From Winogradskyella aurantia (GTDB lineage: Bacteria > Bacteroidota > Bacteroidia > Flavobacteriales > Flavobacteriaceae), in contig NZ_NGJN01000001.1 in NCBI RefSeq assembly GCF_002266855.1, positions 186,001 through 250,000 of the forward strand: DNA of 64,000 bases, given 5' to 3'. Below the pieces are notes generated by a model. That model saw nothing but the letters and a program-made list of their open reading frames with translations, was not told the DNA's origin and searched no databases. This document shows, piece after piece, positions 9,300 through 18,665 of the stretch. Each line of letters begins with the position of its first letter. The first letter of the stretch is position 1. The translations under genes were made by a program, and so were the position numbers.

Positions 9300-9755
9300 T
9301 CAGATTGATTTTCTAAGCGCTAAAATATAACCTAAATGAATGCCTTCGTGAAAATTATTGAATTCAATGGCATCTTCCACCTTATTTAGTGTGCTTTTGG
9401 TTGAAGTCGTATATGGCGTATACGTCTTAAAACGACCGTTAACATAGTCCTTTTTGGTTTTTTCTATAGTTGAAATCAACGCCCTTTTTACAAACTCCAC
9501 ATTTAGTTGGTCTACCCTAGCAATGGGTCGTGTGCCTTTTCTATATGCAGTAACCAGGTCATCTTCAATTAAGGGTGTAAGTCCAGAAAGCGTGTAAACC
9601 AATATTTGTTGGGTAACAAGTGTATGATAGATGTTCCAGATAATGTTGTTGGCAAAGCCATCGGGAATTTTATTAAGCTGTTCCAAGGTTAAGTCATTAA
9701 GAAAATCCCTTAAAATAAGTCTATTTTTTAAAGTGATGTCAAAAGCCCAGTCCAT
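9300..9755 (-). CDS. DinB-family putative metal-dependent hydrolase
   Basis: This 151-residue four-helix-bundle protein has the three histidines expected of a DinB/YfiT-type metal site: His44 (NIYHTLV), His136 and His140 (NFHEGIHLG). Some family members are thiol-S-transferases that use bacillithiol-type thiols, but the substrate here is unknown. A bacilliredoxin-type protein is encoded further along (49947), which would fit a bacillithiol-using cell but is no proof. The gene is divergent from the ArsC-like gene with only 83 bases between them. Confidence 0.8.
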   Translation of the reverse strand: MDWAFDITLKNRLILRDFLNDLTLEQLNKIPDGFANNIIWNIYHTLVTQQILVYTLSGLTPLIEDDLVTAYRKGTRPIARVDQLNVEFVKRALISTIEKTKKDYVNGRFKTYTPYTTSTKSTLNKVEDAIEFNNFHEGIHLGYILALRKSI

Positions 9756-9838
9756 CCAATTATATTTTTCTTAAAAGTACTTAATTTTATGCTGAAATGC
9801 GGTTACTTTGCAAACTGAAACACTAATCTTTCAGTACC

Positions 9839-10192
9839 ATGAAAAAACTGTTTTATCTAAGCACCTGCAATACCTGTACGCGTATTATTAACGAACTGGA
9901 TTTGCCTGAGGAGGTTATTTTGCAAGATATAAAAACAGAAGCTATTACTGACGCCCAAATTGAGGAAATGAGACGGCTAGCTGAAAGTTATGAAAGTTTA
10001 TTCAGCAAACGTGCGAGACGTTACAAGGAACTGAATCTAAAGGAAAAAAACTTAAGCGAAGCGGATTTTAAGCACTATATTTTAGACCATTATACCTTCT
10101 TAAAGCGTCCCGTTTTAATTTACAATGATGCTATTTTTATTGGTAATTCCAAAAAGGTAGTTGAGGCTGCGAAACAGGCCATTCATGCGTAG
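9839..10192 (+). CDS. ArsC/Spx-like thioredoxin-fold protein
   Basis: This 117-residue protein has an N-terminal CxxC (Cys10, Cys13 in YLSTCNTCTRI). The thioredoxin-like ArsC fold ends with KRPVLIYNDAIFIGNSKKVVEA, the usual KRP cis-proline segment. The family covers arsenate reductases and Spx-type redox regulators. The CxxC rather than a single Cys is closer to the Spx/YffB side. No arsenic genes are nearby, so arsenate reduction should not be assumed. Its stop overlaps the start of the EamA gene by 8 bases, so they are cotranscribed. Confidence 0.82.
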   Translation: MKKLFYLSTCNTCTRIINELDLPEEVILQDIKTEAITDAQIEEMRRLAESYESLFSKRARRYKELNLKEKNLSEADFKHYILDHYTFLKRPVLIYNDAIFIGNSKKVVEAAKQAIHA

Positions 10193-11078
10193 TAGAAGCT
10201 TTGCGATTTTCGCTCTCTTCTTGGTTCAATTGCTATATGGATTGAACTATACCTTTGCCAAAGTCATCATGAATGGCAACTTTGTAAAACCCTTTGCACT
10301 TACCGTATTACGAGTTGGTGGTGCCACTATACTATTTTGGTTGTTTAGCTTTTTGATGCCTAGCGAAAAAATCGAACGCAAAGATTACTTTAAATTTTTT
10401 GTCGCTGCTATATTTGGAGTGGTCATTAATATGCTCTTATTTTTAAAGGGTATAGAATTAACGACACCTATTCATGCGGCCTCAATTGTAACCATTACAC
10501 CCGTTATAATTCTAATCTTATCAGCCCTTATTTTAAATGAAAAGATTACCAAGCTCAAAATAGTTGGTGTAGCCTTTGCTTTTTCAGGAGCTATCGTGTT
10601 AACCGTTTACGGTAAATCCGTCCGCCTAGGTGATAATATAGCCTTAGGCAACACCTTCGTGTTCATCAATGCTATTTCCTACAGCGTTTATATTATTTTA
10701 ATTAAACAACTTACATCCAAGTATCACCCGTTTACATTTATTAAATGGCTCTTTTTATTCGGCTTTTTTATGGTGTTGCCTTTTGGATATCCAGAACTTC
10801 AAGATATAGAATGGTATGGTTTTACCCCTTATATAACTTTTGCCGTCATATTTGTGGTTATTGGTGCCACATTTGGAACGTATCTGTTAAACCCAATAGC
10901 CCTTAGCAAATTAAAAGCCTCAACTGTTGGGGTATTCATCTACTTACAGCCTGTTATCGCTGGGTTATTTGCCATTCTGATGGGAGCAGATGCTGTTGAT
11001 GCGATTAAGATCATAGCTATGGTGCTTATTTTTTCTGGTGTATATTTAGTATCCATAAAACCTAAAAAGACACCATAA
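10185..11078 (+). CDS. EamA/DMT-family transporter
   Basis: This 297-residue inner-membrane protein has about ten hydrophobic segments arranged as two EamA repeats. Visible motifs are the first-helix LVQLLYGLNYTFAKV and the repeat ends LNEKITKLKIVGVAFAFSGA and IKIIAMVLIFSGVYLV. Members export amino acids or other small metabolites; the substrate is not predictable here. I start at the ATG at 10185, whose MRSRSFAIFALF leader leads directly into helix 1. An upstream non-ATG start at 10161 would add eight polar residues inside the previous gene. Confidence 0.85.
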   Translation: MRSRSFAIFALFLVQLLYGLNYTFAKVIMNGNFVKPFALTVLRVGGATILFWLFSFLMPSEKIERKDYFKFFVAAIFGVVINMLLFLKGIELTTPIHAASIVTITPVIILILSALILNEKITKLKIVGVAFAFSGAIVLTVYGKSVRLGDNIALGNTFVFINAISYSVYIILIKQLTSKYHPFTFIKWLFLFGFFMVLPFGYPELQDIEWYGFTPYITFAVIFVVIGATFGTYLLNPIALSKLKASTVGVFIYLQPVIAGLFAILMGADAVDAIKIIAMVLIFSGVYLVSIKPKKTP

Positions 11079-11079
11079 T

Positions 11080-12213
11080 TTGTCTTTAAATTCTGAAATA
11101 TTTTCATCAATAACTACAATACCAAAATCGTATTGGTCACAATTGGGTTGTGAGGATAATATATATTATACACCAGAATTTCTCAAAGCTTTTGAATTCG
11201 CCAACAAAGGCATTGATTTTAACTACATTTTTATTTTAAGAGACCAGATACCCGTTGCCTTTGCCAATACACAGCGCATCAGCATTGGTATAGAAACCAT
11301 TACCAAAAACACAAGGATGCCCTCACTGACAAGGCAACTGGTAAATACAATTTTCCGGCATCGTAATTTACATGTTTTGTTTTGTGGCAATATTTTTCTC
11401 AGTGGTGAGTATGGGATATTTTTAAAAGAGAATCAAGATAAGACTACGGCGTTTAATGCCATTGCCAGGGCCCTTGGTTTACTGTCAAAAAACACACGGA
11501 AACTCCACACTCTATTTATCAAGGATTTTGAAAATGACTCTTTGCATATCACAAATTTGCTCCATTTGTATGATTATGCCTCTATGCAGGTAGAACCGAA
11601 TATGATTATTTATTTAAAGCCCGAATGGCAAACTTTCAATGATTACAAATCTGATTTAAAATCAAAATATAGAATAAAAGCCAATAAAGCGGATGCTAAA
11701 AGCAAACCTCTTGAGGTTCAATTGTTTTCTAAAAATGACATTATAACTCATAAAAACGAGCTACAAGACCTCTACCAGAACACTATAGATAATGCCGATT
11801 TTAACGCCCAAATTTTAAATCTTGAAACCTATATTCACCTCAAGGAAACCTTCAAGGAGGCTTTTCTAGTTCAAGGCTATTTTCTGAAAAATAAATTGGT
11901 AGGATTCCTCTCAGCAATGAAAAATGGCACTCATTTAGATGCACATTTTATTGGGATTGACTATTCTAAAAATAACACATATGCTATATATCCTCGTATA
12001 CTGAACGATTACGTGAGATTAGGGATTTCAACAAATTCAAGCCAGATAAATCTAGGGCGAACGGCATCTGAAATAAAGAGCACGCTGGGCGCTCAACCCA
12101 AACCTTTAACCTGCTATTGCAAACACAAAAGGTATTTGCCTAACAAAATCCTTAAGTCCTTTATTAAAAACGTTCGGATTAAAACTTATAAACAGCACCA
12201 GCCTTACAAATAA
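11080..12213 (+). CDS. FemAB/GNAT-like acyltransferase-fold protein
   Basis: This 377-residue soluble protein starts at a TTG (11080) one base after the EamA stop. The C-terminal half has the layout of FemAB/GNAT proteins: SKYRIKANKADAKSK, then a YQNTIDNADFN helix, and GYFLKNKLVGFLSAMKNG. It ends with a conserved-looking NLGRTASEIKSTLGAQP segment. FemAB proteins add amino acids to peptidoglycan or lipid precursors, but many Bacteroidota relatives have unknown substrates. I give only the fold. The stop lies immediately next to that of the convergent thioesterase gene, with no spacer. Confidence 0.65.
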   Translation: MSLNSEIFSSITTIPKSYWSQLGCEDNIYYTPEFLKAFEFANKGIDFNYIFILRDQIPVAFANTQRISIGIETITKNTRMPSLTRQLVNTIFRHRNLHVLFCGNIFLSGEYGIFLKENQDKTTAFNAIARALGLLSKNTRKLHTLFIKDFENDSLHITNLLHLYDYASMQVEPNMIIYLKPEWQTFNDYKSDLKSKYRIKANKADAKSKPLEVQLFSKNDIITHKNELQDLYQNTIDNADFNAQILNLETYIHLKETFKEAFLVQGYFLKNKLVGFLSAMKNGTHLDAHFIGIDYSKNNTYAIYPRILNDYVRLGISTNSSQINLGRTASEIKSTLGAQPKPLTCYCKHKRYLPNKILKSFIKNVRIKTYKQHQPYK

Positions 12214-12693
12214 TCATAAGTTCATGGGCTTTGGTCTTACATTGTATTTTCTGGTATCTGCTTTGGTCAAAACTTTATAACTTTTAGATCTTGGAAATTT
12301 GTTAGCGAGGGCTAACAAATCTTCTGGCAGACCTGTAAGCTTTCTTTGTTTTAAATCAATCCAGCCACCTTGCATTTCACAGTAGGCTAAATTATCCCCC
12401 TTATCGTTGTAGAAATTATGCTCAAACATAAATAACATCCCATCTTCACTTAATCCGGAAACCTCTATGGTTACTGTAATTGGGGTTCCAATAAACGACT
12501 CCTTAAAATAATACATATGTTCATAGAACACAACAGGGCCAATATTATTCTTCAATATCTCCCTCATTGAGAATCCTTGATCATTAAAAAAAGACATACG
12601 TGAATGACTCATAAAATTAGTATAGGCAGAATTGGCCAAATGACCATTAGCATCAACATCGCTCCAACGAATTTCAAATTGTTTTTTAAACAT
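12214..12693 (-). CDS. Acyl-CoA thioesterase, 4HBT hotdog fold
   Basis: This 159-residue protein has the FEIRWSDVDANGHLANSAYTNF motif of 4-hydroxybenzoyl-CoA-type thioesterases, with the active-site-region Asp in DVDANGH. It would hydrolyse acyl-CoA or acyl-ACP thioesters in the cytoplasm. The C-terminal part from about residue 130 is basic and divergent. Chain-length specificity is unknown. It is transcribed alone, and the ATG at 12693 gives the standard MFKKQFEIRW start. Confidence 0.82.
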   Translation of the reverse strand: MFKKQFEIRWSDVDANGHLANSAYTNFMSHSRMSFFNDQGFSMREILKNNIGPVVFYEHMYYFKESFIGTPITVTIEVSGLSEDGMLFMFEHNFYNDKGDNLAYCEMQGGWIDLKQRKLTGLPEDLLALANKFPRSKSYKVLTKADTRKYNVRPKPMNL

Positions 12694-12829
12694 ATTTTAA
12701 TGAGGTTGTTATTTAAGGAGGCAAAGATAAAAAGTAAGGACCGTTGGCTCAATCCTTTTCCGATAATTTAACGGCATTATTAAAGATTTCAATTTTGTAC
12801 CTTTGACCAACTTTAATCGTATTGGCTTA

Positions 12830-13687
12830 ATGATACAATCCATGACTGGTTATGGGAAAACTGTTCTACAGCTCCCATCCAAAAAAATATCTATAGAATT
12901 AAAATCCTTAAACAGTAAAAGTCTCGATGTCAATGCCCGTATGCCTTCTATGTATAGGGCCAAGGAATTGGATATTCGAAAACTCCTCGCTAAGCATTTA
13001 ACAAGAGGGAAAATAGACTTTTCGCTTTTTGTTGAAATAACAGGTGAGGATACAAGTTCTAAAATCAATAAAACTGTTGTAGAGCAATATATTAAACAAC
13101 TCAAGGACGTTGTAGATGGTGACGAAACCGAGTTGCTCAAAATGGCAATTCGTTTGCCTGACGCTGTCACTACTGAAAGAGATGATATCGATGAAGAGGA
13201 ATGGCACCTTATTGAAGAAGGCATCAATGATGCTTTAACTAAAATCGTAGCCTATAGAAAAGATGAAGGGGCTATCTTAAAACAAGATTTTACGGATAGG
13301 ATTACCACACTTCAAGGACTGTTGAAAGATGTTATGGCCATTGATCCAGAACGTATTGATGGTGTTAGGGCACGGTTAGAAAAAGGCATTGCTGATATAA
13401 AGGAAAAAGTAGATGAAAATCGTTTTGAACAGGAGTTGGTTTACTATATCGAAAAATTTGATATAACGGAAGAAAAAGTACGCTTAGAAAATCACTTAGA
13501 TTACTTCTTAAAAAGTTTAAATTCAGCCGATTCTAATGGTAAAAAGCTTGGGTTTATCTCACAAGAAATAGGTAGGGAAATCAATACCATAGGTTCAAAA
13601 GCCAATTATGCTCCCATGCAAAAGTTGGTGGTGCAGATGAAGGACGAACTGGAAAAAATAAAGGAACAATTATTGAATGTTCTTTAA
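12830..13687 (+). CDS. YicC/YloC-family endoribonuclease
   Basis: This 285-residue protein begins with the family hallmark MIQSMTGYGK and ends with SKANYAPMQKLVVQMKDELEKIKEQLLNV, including the EIGREINTIGSKA motif. YicC-type proteins are RNases implicated in small-RNA turnover in enteric bacteria. I use the ATG at 12830; an upstream TTG (12803) would spoil the conserved start. A TACCTTTG at 12798-12805 may be the -7 promoter element. It overlaps or closely precedes gmk and then nadD, a common arrangement. Confidence 0.9.
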   Translation: MIQSMTGYGKTVLQLPSKKISIELKSLNSKSLDVNARMPSMYRAKELDIRKLLAKHLTRGKIDFSLFVEITGEDTSSKINKTVVEQYIKQLKDVVDGDETELLKMAIRLPDAVTTERDDIDEEEWHLIEEGINDALTKIVAYRKDEGAILKQDFTDRITTLQGLLKDVMAIDPERIDGVRARLEKGIADIKEKVDENRFEQELVYYIEKFDITEEKVRLENHLDYFLKSLNSADSNGKKLGFISQEIGREINTIGSKANYAPMQKLVVQMKDELEKIKEQLLNVL

Positions 13688-13709
13688 ATATCCGTATAAA
13701 CTATTTTCA

Positions 13710-14303
13710 GTGGCTAAGGAAACAACTAAAAAACAAGGTAAACTTATTGTATTTTCCGCCCCGTCCGGATCAGGAAAGACAACTATCGTTAAGCATCTAT
13801 TAAAACAGCCAGAATTGAACCTTGAATTTTCAATTTCGGCAACCTCAAGAGAAGCCAGAGGTAAAGAAATAGATGGTAAAGACTATTATTTTCTATCCCT
13901 TAAGGAGTTCAAAAACAAAATCAATAATGACGAGTTTTTGGAGTGGGAAGAAGTCTATCGCGACAATTTCTACGGTACGCTTAAGTCCGAAGTGGAGCGT
14001 ATTTGGGCTCAAGGTAAACACGTTATATTTGATATTGATGTTTCTGGTGGATTGCGTATAAAAAGAAAGTTTCCTGAACAAACCCTTGCCATATTTGTAA
14101 AACCCCCAGATTTAAATGAACTGGTTAGACGTTTAAAAGATCGCGGTGAAGAGAGTCCTGAAAAAATAAGTATGCGCGTGGCCAAAGCCCCAGCCGAATT
14201 AGCCACGGCACCACTATTTGATGTTATTGTTGTAAATGCCAATCTCAAAGATGCTTTACAGAATGCTCATGATTTAGTTGCAAGATTTATAGCTGAGAAG
14301 TAA
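13710..14303 (+). CDS. gmk: Guanylate kinase
   Basis: The protein has the P-loop SAPSGSGKTT and the GMP-binding segment SATSREARGKEIDGKDYYFLS, typical of guanylate kinase (ATP + GMP to ADP + GDP). With a GTG start at 13710 it has 197 residues, close to the family norm. An ATG at 13677 would add 11 residues (starting MFFKYPYK) and overlap yicC by 11 bases; I think it less likely. The stop overlaps the nadD start as TAATG, pointing to translational coupling. Confidence 0.92.
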   Translation: MAKETTKKQGKLIVFSAPSGSGKTTIVKHLLKQPELNLEFSISATSREARGKEIDGKDYYFLSLKEFKNKINNDEFLEWEEVYRDNFYGTLKSEVERIWAQGKHVIFDIDVSGGLRIKRKFPEQTLAIFVKPPDLNELVRRLKDRGEESPEKISMRVAKAPAELATAPLFDVIVVNANLKDALQNAHDLVARFIAEK

Positions 14304-14881
14304 TGAAAATTGGTCTATTTTTTGGAACATTTAACCCTATTCATATAGGCCATTTGACTATTGGCAACCACATGGTTGAGCATAGCGATTTAGACCAAGT
14401 TTGGTTTGTGGTGACGCCCCAAAGTCCTTTTAAACAGAAAAGCAGTTTATTGGACAACCATCAGCGTTTAGAAATGGTTTATTTAGCAACAAAAGACTAC
14501 GATAAGTTGCGTCCGTGCGATATTGAATTTGGCCTTAAGCAACCTAATTATACCATTGATACCCTAACCTATTTAGAAGAAAAGTATCCTGAACATGAGT
14601 TTGCTTTGATTATGGGTGAGGACAATTTAAAAAGCCTACATAAATGGAAAAATTATGAGCTTATATTGGACCATTATGCTATCTACGTTTACCCAAGGAT
14701 TTCAAATGGCACTCGGCCTGAAAGGTTTAAAAATCATCCTAAAATTTTTACTGTTTCAGCACCAATAATGGAACTATCCTCAACGTTTATAAGAAACGAG
14801 ATTAATGAAGGTAGAAATATACGGCCTATGCTTCCTGAGCATGTCTGGCACTATATAGATGAAATGAATTTTTACAGGTAA
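14303..14881 (+). CDS. nadD: Nicotinate-nucleotide adenylyltransferase
   Basis: This 192-residue nucleotidyltransferase forms deamido-NAD+ from NaMN and ATP in NAD biosynthesis. It has the alpha/beta phosphodiesterase motif GTFNPIHIGH (residues 8-17) and the C-terminal ISSTFIR-type motif, here LSSTFIRNEI. Length is normal. It overlaps the gmk stop by one base. It converges with the yraN gene after a 37-base gap with no evident terminator. Confidence 0.93.
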   Translation: MKIGLFFGTFNPIHIGHLTIGNHMVEHSDLDQVWFVVTPQSPFKQKSSLLDNHQRLEMVYLATKDYDKLRPCDIEFGLKQPNYTIDTLTYLEEKYPEHEFALIMGEDNLKSLHKWKNYELILDHYAIYVYPRISNGTRPERFKNHPKIFTVSAPIMELSSTFIRNEINEGRNIRPMLPEHVWHYIDEMNFYR

Positions 14882-14918
14882 ATTCCATAAATAGATTAGA
14901 TACTCATAACAGCGCTTA

Positions 14919-15278
14919 TTAGAAATGGTAAAAGGCATTTTCTAAATGCTCGATATCATACGTATTCTTTTGTTTTAGAATAGCTATGATATCAAACCTC
15001 ACCTCAAGATCTAGTTGATTCGAATCTACATATTCATTCACAGCCTTAACCAGATTTTTTATTTGCTTGGGTTTTACAAAATCTTGTGGATTTCCGAAGT
15101 CTGCCGTAGAACGGGTTTTTACTTCAACGATGGCCAAAACATCGCCCTTTTTAGCCATAATATCTACCTCAGCCTTATCAAAACGATAATTGCGTTCAAT
15201 GATAGCGTAATTGTTTTCAATTAGAAAATCTACAGCCAATTGTTCACCTTTTTTACCGAGCTCATTGTGTTGTGCCAT
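14919..15278 (-). CDS. YraN/UPF0102 family endonuclease-like protein
   Basis: This 119-residue protein has a PD-(D/E)xK nuclease-like core: GKKGEQLAVDFL, then AEVDIMAKKGDVLAIVEVKTR with Glu37, Asp39, Glu52 and Lys54 as the likely active-site set. The family is widespread, and its exact role is not settled (possibly Holliday-junction or recombination-related). Length matches the family. It is monocistronic. Confidence 0.88.
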   Translation of the reverse strand: MAQHNELGKKGEQLAVDFLIENNYAIIERNYRFDKAEVDIMAKKGDVLAIVEVKTRSTADFGNPQDFVKPKQIKNLVKAVNEYVDSNQLDLEVRFDIIAILKQKNTYDIEHLENAFYHF

Positions 15279-15340
15279 TAGCTGTCTCTTTCTATTATAC
15301 TCACTATAAACCCTTGTTTAATTTTAAGATTCCGTCAAGT

Positions 15341-16363
15341 TTATTTATAAGTAACTTTTGACCTGTTTTTTGTGACCTCTAGTTTTATGGTTCTGCCCAA
15401 AACCAGTGCCCTATTATCCTCTTCATGACCTGCGGGCATGTTAAAGGCAATAGGGAAATCATACTCTGCTAGAGCATCTAATATCAACTGCTCTATGGAT
15501 GTTCCCCAAAGAGTGGTGTTCTTACGAAGTTTGGACATATCACCTACGATAACCCCTTTACAGTTGTCAAAATAACCCGCTCGCTTCAAACTTTGTAGCA
15601 TACGATCAATATGATATTTATACTCCCCGATTTCTTCTATAAACAGAATTTTACCTGAGGTATCTAAACTGGTTTCAGAGCCTAACATGGTATGGAGTAT
15701 GGTTAGATTGCCTCCAACCAATTGGCCCTCTGAGGTACCGCCCCTATTATATTTAGAACCAACTAAGGTATAAGGTCTGGGATGACCGAATAGTGCTTCC
15801 TTAAACGAATCTACGGAATCTTTTATGTCTCCTAAATCTTTTGTGAGACTAACACACATAAGCGCATGCAAGGATTCAAATCCTTCATTATGCAGTTGGT
15901 TATGTAAGGCGGTTATGTCGGAGTAACCAATTACCCATTTAGGGTGCTTTTTGAATTTTGTATAATCTAATTTATCTAGAATCCTTACCGTACCATAACC
16001 TCCCCTAGCACACCAAATAGCACTGATTGTTGGGTCATCTAAAGCATTTTGAAGGTCTTCACAACGTTCTTCATCGGTACCAGCAAAATGATCGGCTTGA
16101 TTAAAAACATGTTGGCCAACTCGGGCATGTAATCCCCAACTTTTCAATAAGTCCACGGCCTGTTGTATCTCTCCTTCACGACTTTTCAATATACCTGATG
16201 GCGCAACAATAGCAACTGTATCCCCTTTTTTTAGATAAAGTGGTTGAATCATATTAAAAGTCATTTCTGTAGAATTATCAGTTTTAGGTTGTGACACTAA
16301 TCGTGCTATCGTCATCCCATAAAAGAGAAAGAAAACCACAATTATTTTAGCCCTTAGAGTCAT
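15341..16363 (-). CDS. S66-family LD-carboxypeptidase, membrane-anchored or secreted
   Basis: This 340-residue protein recycles muropeptides by removing the terminal D-amino acid, as inferred from MEROPS family S66. The catalytic set appears intact: nucleophile Ser148 in GYSDIT, an acidic residue in FIEEIGEYKYHIDRML (Glu243 or 244), and His313 in GHEEDN. An N-terminal hydrophobic segment (residues 6-20) suggests export or anchoring, unlike cytoplasmic E. coli LdcA. It is divergent from metG, with 85 bases between the start codons. Confidence 0.85.
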   Translation of the reverse strand: MTLRAKIIVVFFLFYGMTIARLVSQPKTDNSTEMTFNMIQPLYLKKGDTVAIVAPSGILKSREGEIQQAVDLLKSWGLHARVGQHVFNQADHFAGTDEERCEDLQNALDDPTISAIWCARGGYGTVRILDKLDYTKFKKHPKWVIGYSDITALHNQLHNEGFESLHALMCVSLTKDLGDIKDSVDSFKEALFGHPRPYTLVGSKYNRGGTSEGQLVGGNLTILHTMLGSETSLDTSGKILFIEEIGEYKYHIDRMLQSLKRAGYFDNCKGVIVGDMSKLRKNTTLWGTSIEQLILDALAEYDFPIAFNMPAGHEEDNRALVLGRTIKLEVTKNRSKVTYK

Positions 16364-16448
16364 GAAACATGCTTTTTGTAAATGTACATTTTTTTTCTAA
16401 ATGCCTTTTAGAATGTGTACTTTTGTAGGCTCATTAATTGAATCCGTC

Positions 16449-18500
16449 ATGGCTAAACGATACACTATCACAGCAGCACTACCTTACACCAATGGACCCA
16501 TACATATTGGCCATCTCGCAGGTGTTTATGTGCCTGCAGATATTTTTGCCCGATATCTTAGATTAAAAGGAAATGATGTAGCCTTTATGTGCGGAAGTGA
16601 TGAACACGGTGTTCCTATAACCATTAAAGCCAAAAAAGAAGGTGTATCACCACAGAATATAGTTGATAAGTACCACGGCATAATTAAACAATCCTTCGAG
16701 GAGTTTGGAATCTCTTTTGACAATTACTCCAGAACTTCAGCTAAAATGCATCATGATACAGCTTCAGAGTTTTTTAAAACCTTATATGACAACAATGAAT
16801 TTGTTGAGGAAGTCTCACAACAATTGTACGATGCTGAAGCTAATCAATTTTTAGCCGACCGTTTTGTTACAGGGACTTGCCCAAAATGCGGCTATGAGGA
16901 AGCCTATGGCGATCAGTGTGAAAGCTGTGGCTCAAGCCTTAATGCGACGGATTTAATAAATCCCAAATCGGCCATAACAGGTAATGTACCAACCTTGAAA
17001 AAAACCAAACACTGGTTTTTACCCTTGAACAAGTATGAGGAATTTCTACGCAACTGGATTTTAGTAGGTCATAAGAAAGATTGGAAGCCCAATGTTTACG
17101 GGCAAGTAAAATCCTGGATCGATGATGGTTTACGACCAAGAGCAGTCACCAGGGATTTAGATTGGGGAATACCAGTGCCCGTAGAAGGCGGTGAAGGCAA
17201 AGTCCTTTATGTATGGTTTGATGCACCAATTGGCTATATTTCAGCAACCAAAGAGTGGGCCGCTCGAGAAGGTAAAAACTGGGAAGATTACTGGAAAGAT
17301 AAAGACACCACCTTAGTGCACTTTATAGGTAAGGATAATATTGTGTTCCACTGTATTATTTTTCCGGCAATGCTAAAGGCTGAAGGCTCCTTTATTTTAC
17401 CTGAAAACGTTCCGGCTAATGAGTTTTTAAATCTTGAAGGTAACAAGTTGTCTACATCAAAAAATTGGGCCGTTTGGCTGCCTGACTATTTGAAGGACTT
17501 TCCAAACCAACAAGATGTATTGCGCTATACGCTCACGGCCAATGCTCCTGAAACCAAAGACAATGATTTTACCTGGAAGGACTTTCAAGCGAGGAACAAC
17601 AATGAATTAGTAGCCATTTTTGGTAATTTTATTAATCGTGTCGTTGTATTGACCCATAAATATTACAATGGTGTTGTTCCAAACCCATCTAACTATTCAC
17701 AGATTGATTTAGATACACTTGCAGAACTCAAAGCTTACCCTGCTGTTATTGCAAGTTCCATAGAGCGCTACCGCTTTAGGGAAGCTAGTCAAGAACTAAT
17801 GAATCTAGCGCGGCTTGGAAATAAGTACTTAGCTGAGGAAGAACCATGGAAAACCATTAAAACTGACGAAGCAAGGACCAAGACCGTTATGTATGTGGCC
17901 TTACAAATAGCTGCAGCTTTAGCAGTTTTAAGCGAACCTTTTTTACCGTTTACGTCTAACAAGTTAAAATCTATACTCAATGAGAGCGGCAATAGTTGGG
18001 ATGATATTTCAAATGAAAAGGAATTACTGCCCACAAACCATGTAATAGGAAAAGGCGAATTACTTTTTTCTAAGATTGAAGATGCTGCCATACAAGAGCA
18101 ATTAGATAAGTTGGAGGCCCAAAAAAGAACTAATGAAATGGCTGATAAAACAGTTGAACCTCAAAAAGATATTATAACTTTTGATGATTTCACTAAGTTA
18201 GATTTAAGAGTCGGCACGATTATAGAAGCTGAAAAAATGCCAAAGACCAAAAAACTTCTGGTCTTAAAAGTAGATACGGGTATTGATGTAAGAATCATTG
18301 TTTCTGGTATCGCAGAGAGCTTTTCCCCGGAGGAGGTCATTGGAAAGCGGGTTACTGTATTAGTGAATTTGGCGCCTCGTAAACTTAGAGGTGTTGAAAG
18401 TGAAGGTATGATACTAATGACAGAAAATGAGACCGGCAATCTTGTTTTTGTAAATCCAGATAAGGGAGACCAAATAGCAAATGGCATAAGAATTAGTTGA
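16449..18500 (+). CDS. metG: Methionine--tRNA ligase with C-terminal tRNA-binding domain
   Basis: This 683-residue enzyme charges tRNA-Met. It has the class I HIGH motif ([11 protein letters not shown]) and the KMSKS-type loop as NKLSTSKN. The zinc knuckle has two Cys pairs (CPKCG and CESCG). A C-terminal EMAP/Trbp111 domain from about residue 578 ([15 protein letters not shown]) serves in dimerization and tRNA binding. I start at the ATG at 16449 ([13 protein letters not shown]). An ATG at 16401 would add 16 unlike residues. Confidence 0.95.
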   Translation: MAKRYTITAALPYTNGPIHIGHLAGVYVPADIFARYLRLKGNDVAFMCGSDEHGVPITIKAKKEGVSPQNIVDKYHGIIKQSFEEFGISFDNYSRTSAKMHHDTASEFFKTLYDNNEFVEEVSQQLYDAEANQFLADRFVTGTCPKCGYEEAYGDQCESCGSSLNATDLINPKSAITGNVPTLKKTKHWFLPLNKYEEFLRNWILVGHKKDWKPNVYGQVKSWIDDGLRPRAVTRDLDWGIPVPVEGGEGKVLYVWFDAPIGYISATKEWAAREGKNWEDYWKDKDTTLVHFIGKDNIVFHCIIFPAMLKAEGSFILPENVPANEFLNLEGNKLSTSKNWAVWLPDYLKDFPNQQDVLRYTLTANAPETKDNDFTWKDFQARNNNELVAIFGNFINRVVVLTHKYYNGVVPNPSNYSQIDLDTLAELKAYPAVIASSIERYRFREASQELMNLARLGNKYLAEEEPWKTIKTDEARTKTVMYVALQIAAALAVLSEPFLPFTSNKLKSILNESGNSWDDISNEKELLPTNHVIGKGELLFSKIEDAAIQEQLDKLEAQKRTNEMADKTVEPQKDIITFDDFTKLDLRVGTIIEAEKMPKTKKLLVLKVDTGIDVRIIVSGIAESFSPEEVIGKRVTVLVNLAPRKLRGVESEGMILMTENETGNLVFVNPDKGDQIANGIRIS

Positions 18501-18665
18501 GAGTTCTGAGGAATTTGTTTATCATTCTTAGTTAATAAATTTTCTGATGAAAACAATTAATCCTAATAGCCAGGGTTAATTATAGTTAATGATTGGTTAA
18601 ATCAAATTATAAGAAAATGATTTTTCTGTATTTTTCAGAAATGTATTACATTTAAAACAAATCTT

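Noticed and set aside
12850-13227. A 125-codon open frame on the minus strand
   Set aside because: It lies wholly inside yicC, whose protein is a clear family match; the antisense translation is Ser/Leu-rich and has no family features.
15341-16363. Thr in the GGYGT motif of the S66 peptidase, first taken as a lost nucleophile
   Set aside because: In E. coli LdcA the nucleophile lies in the GHSDFT segment; here the equivalent GYSDIT keeps Ser148, so the site is intact.
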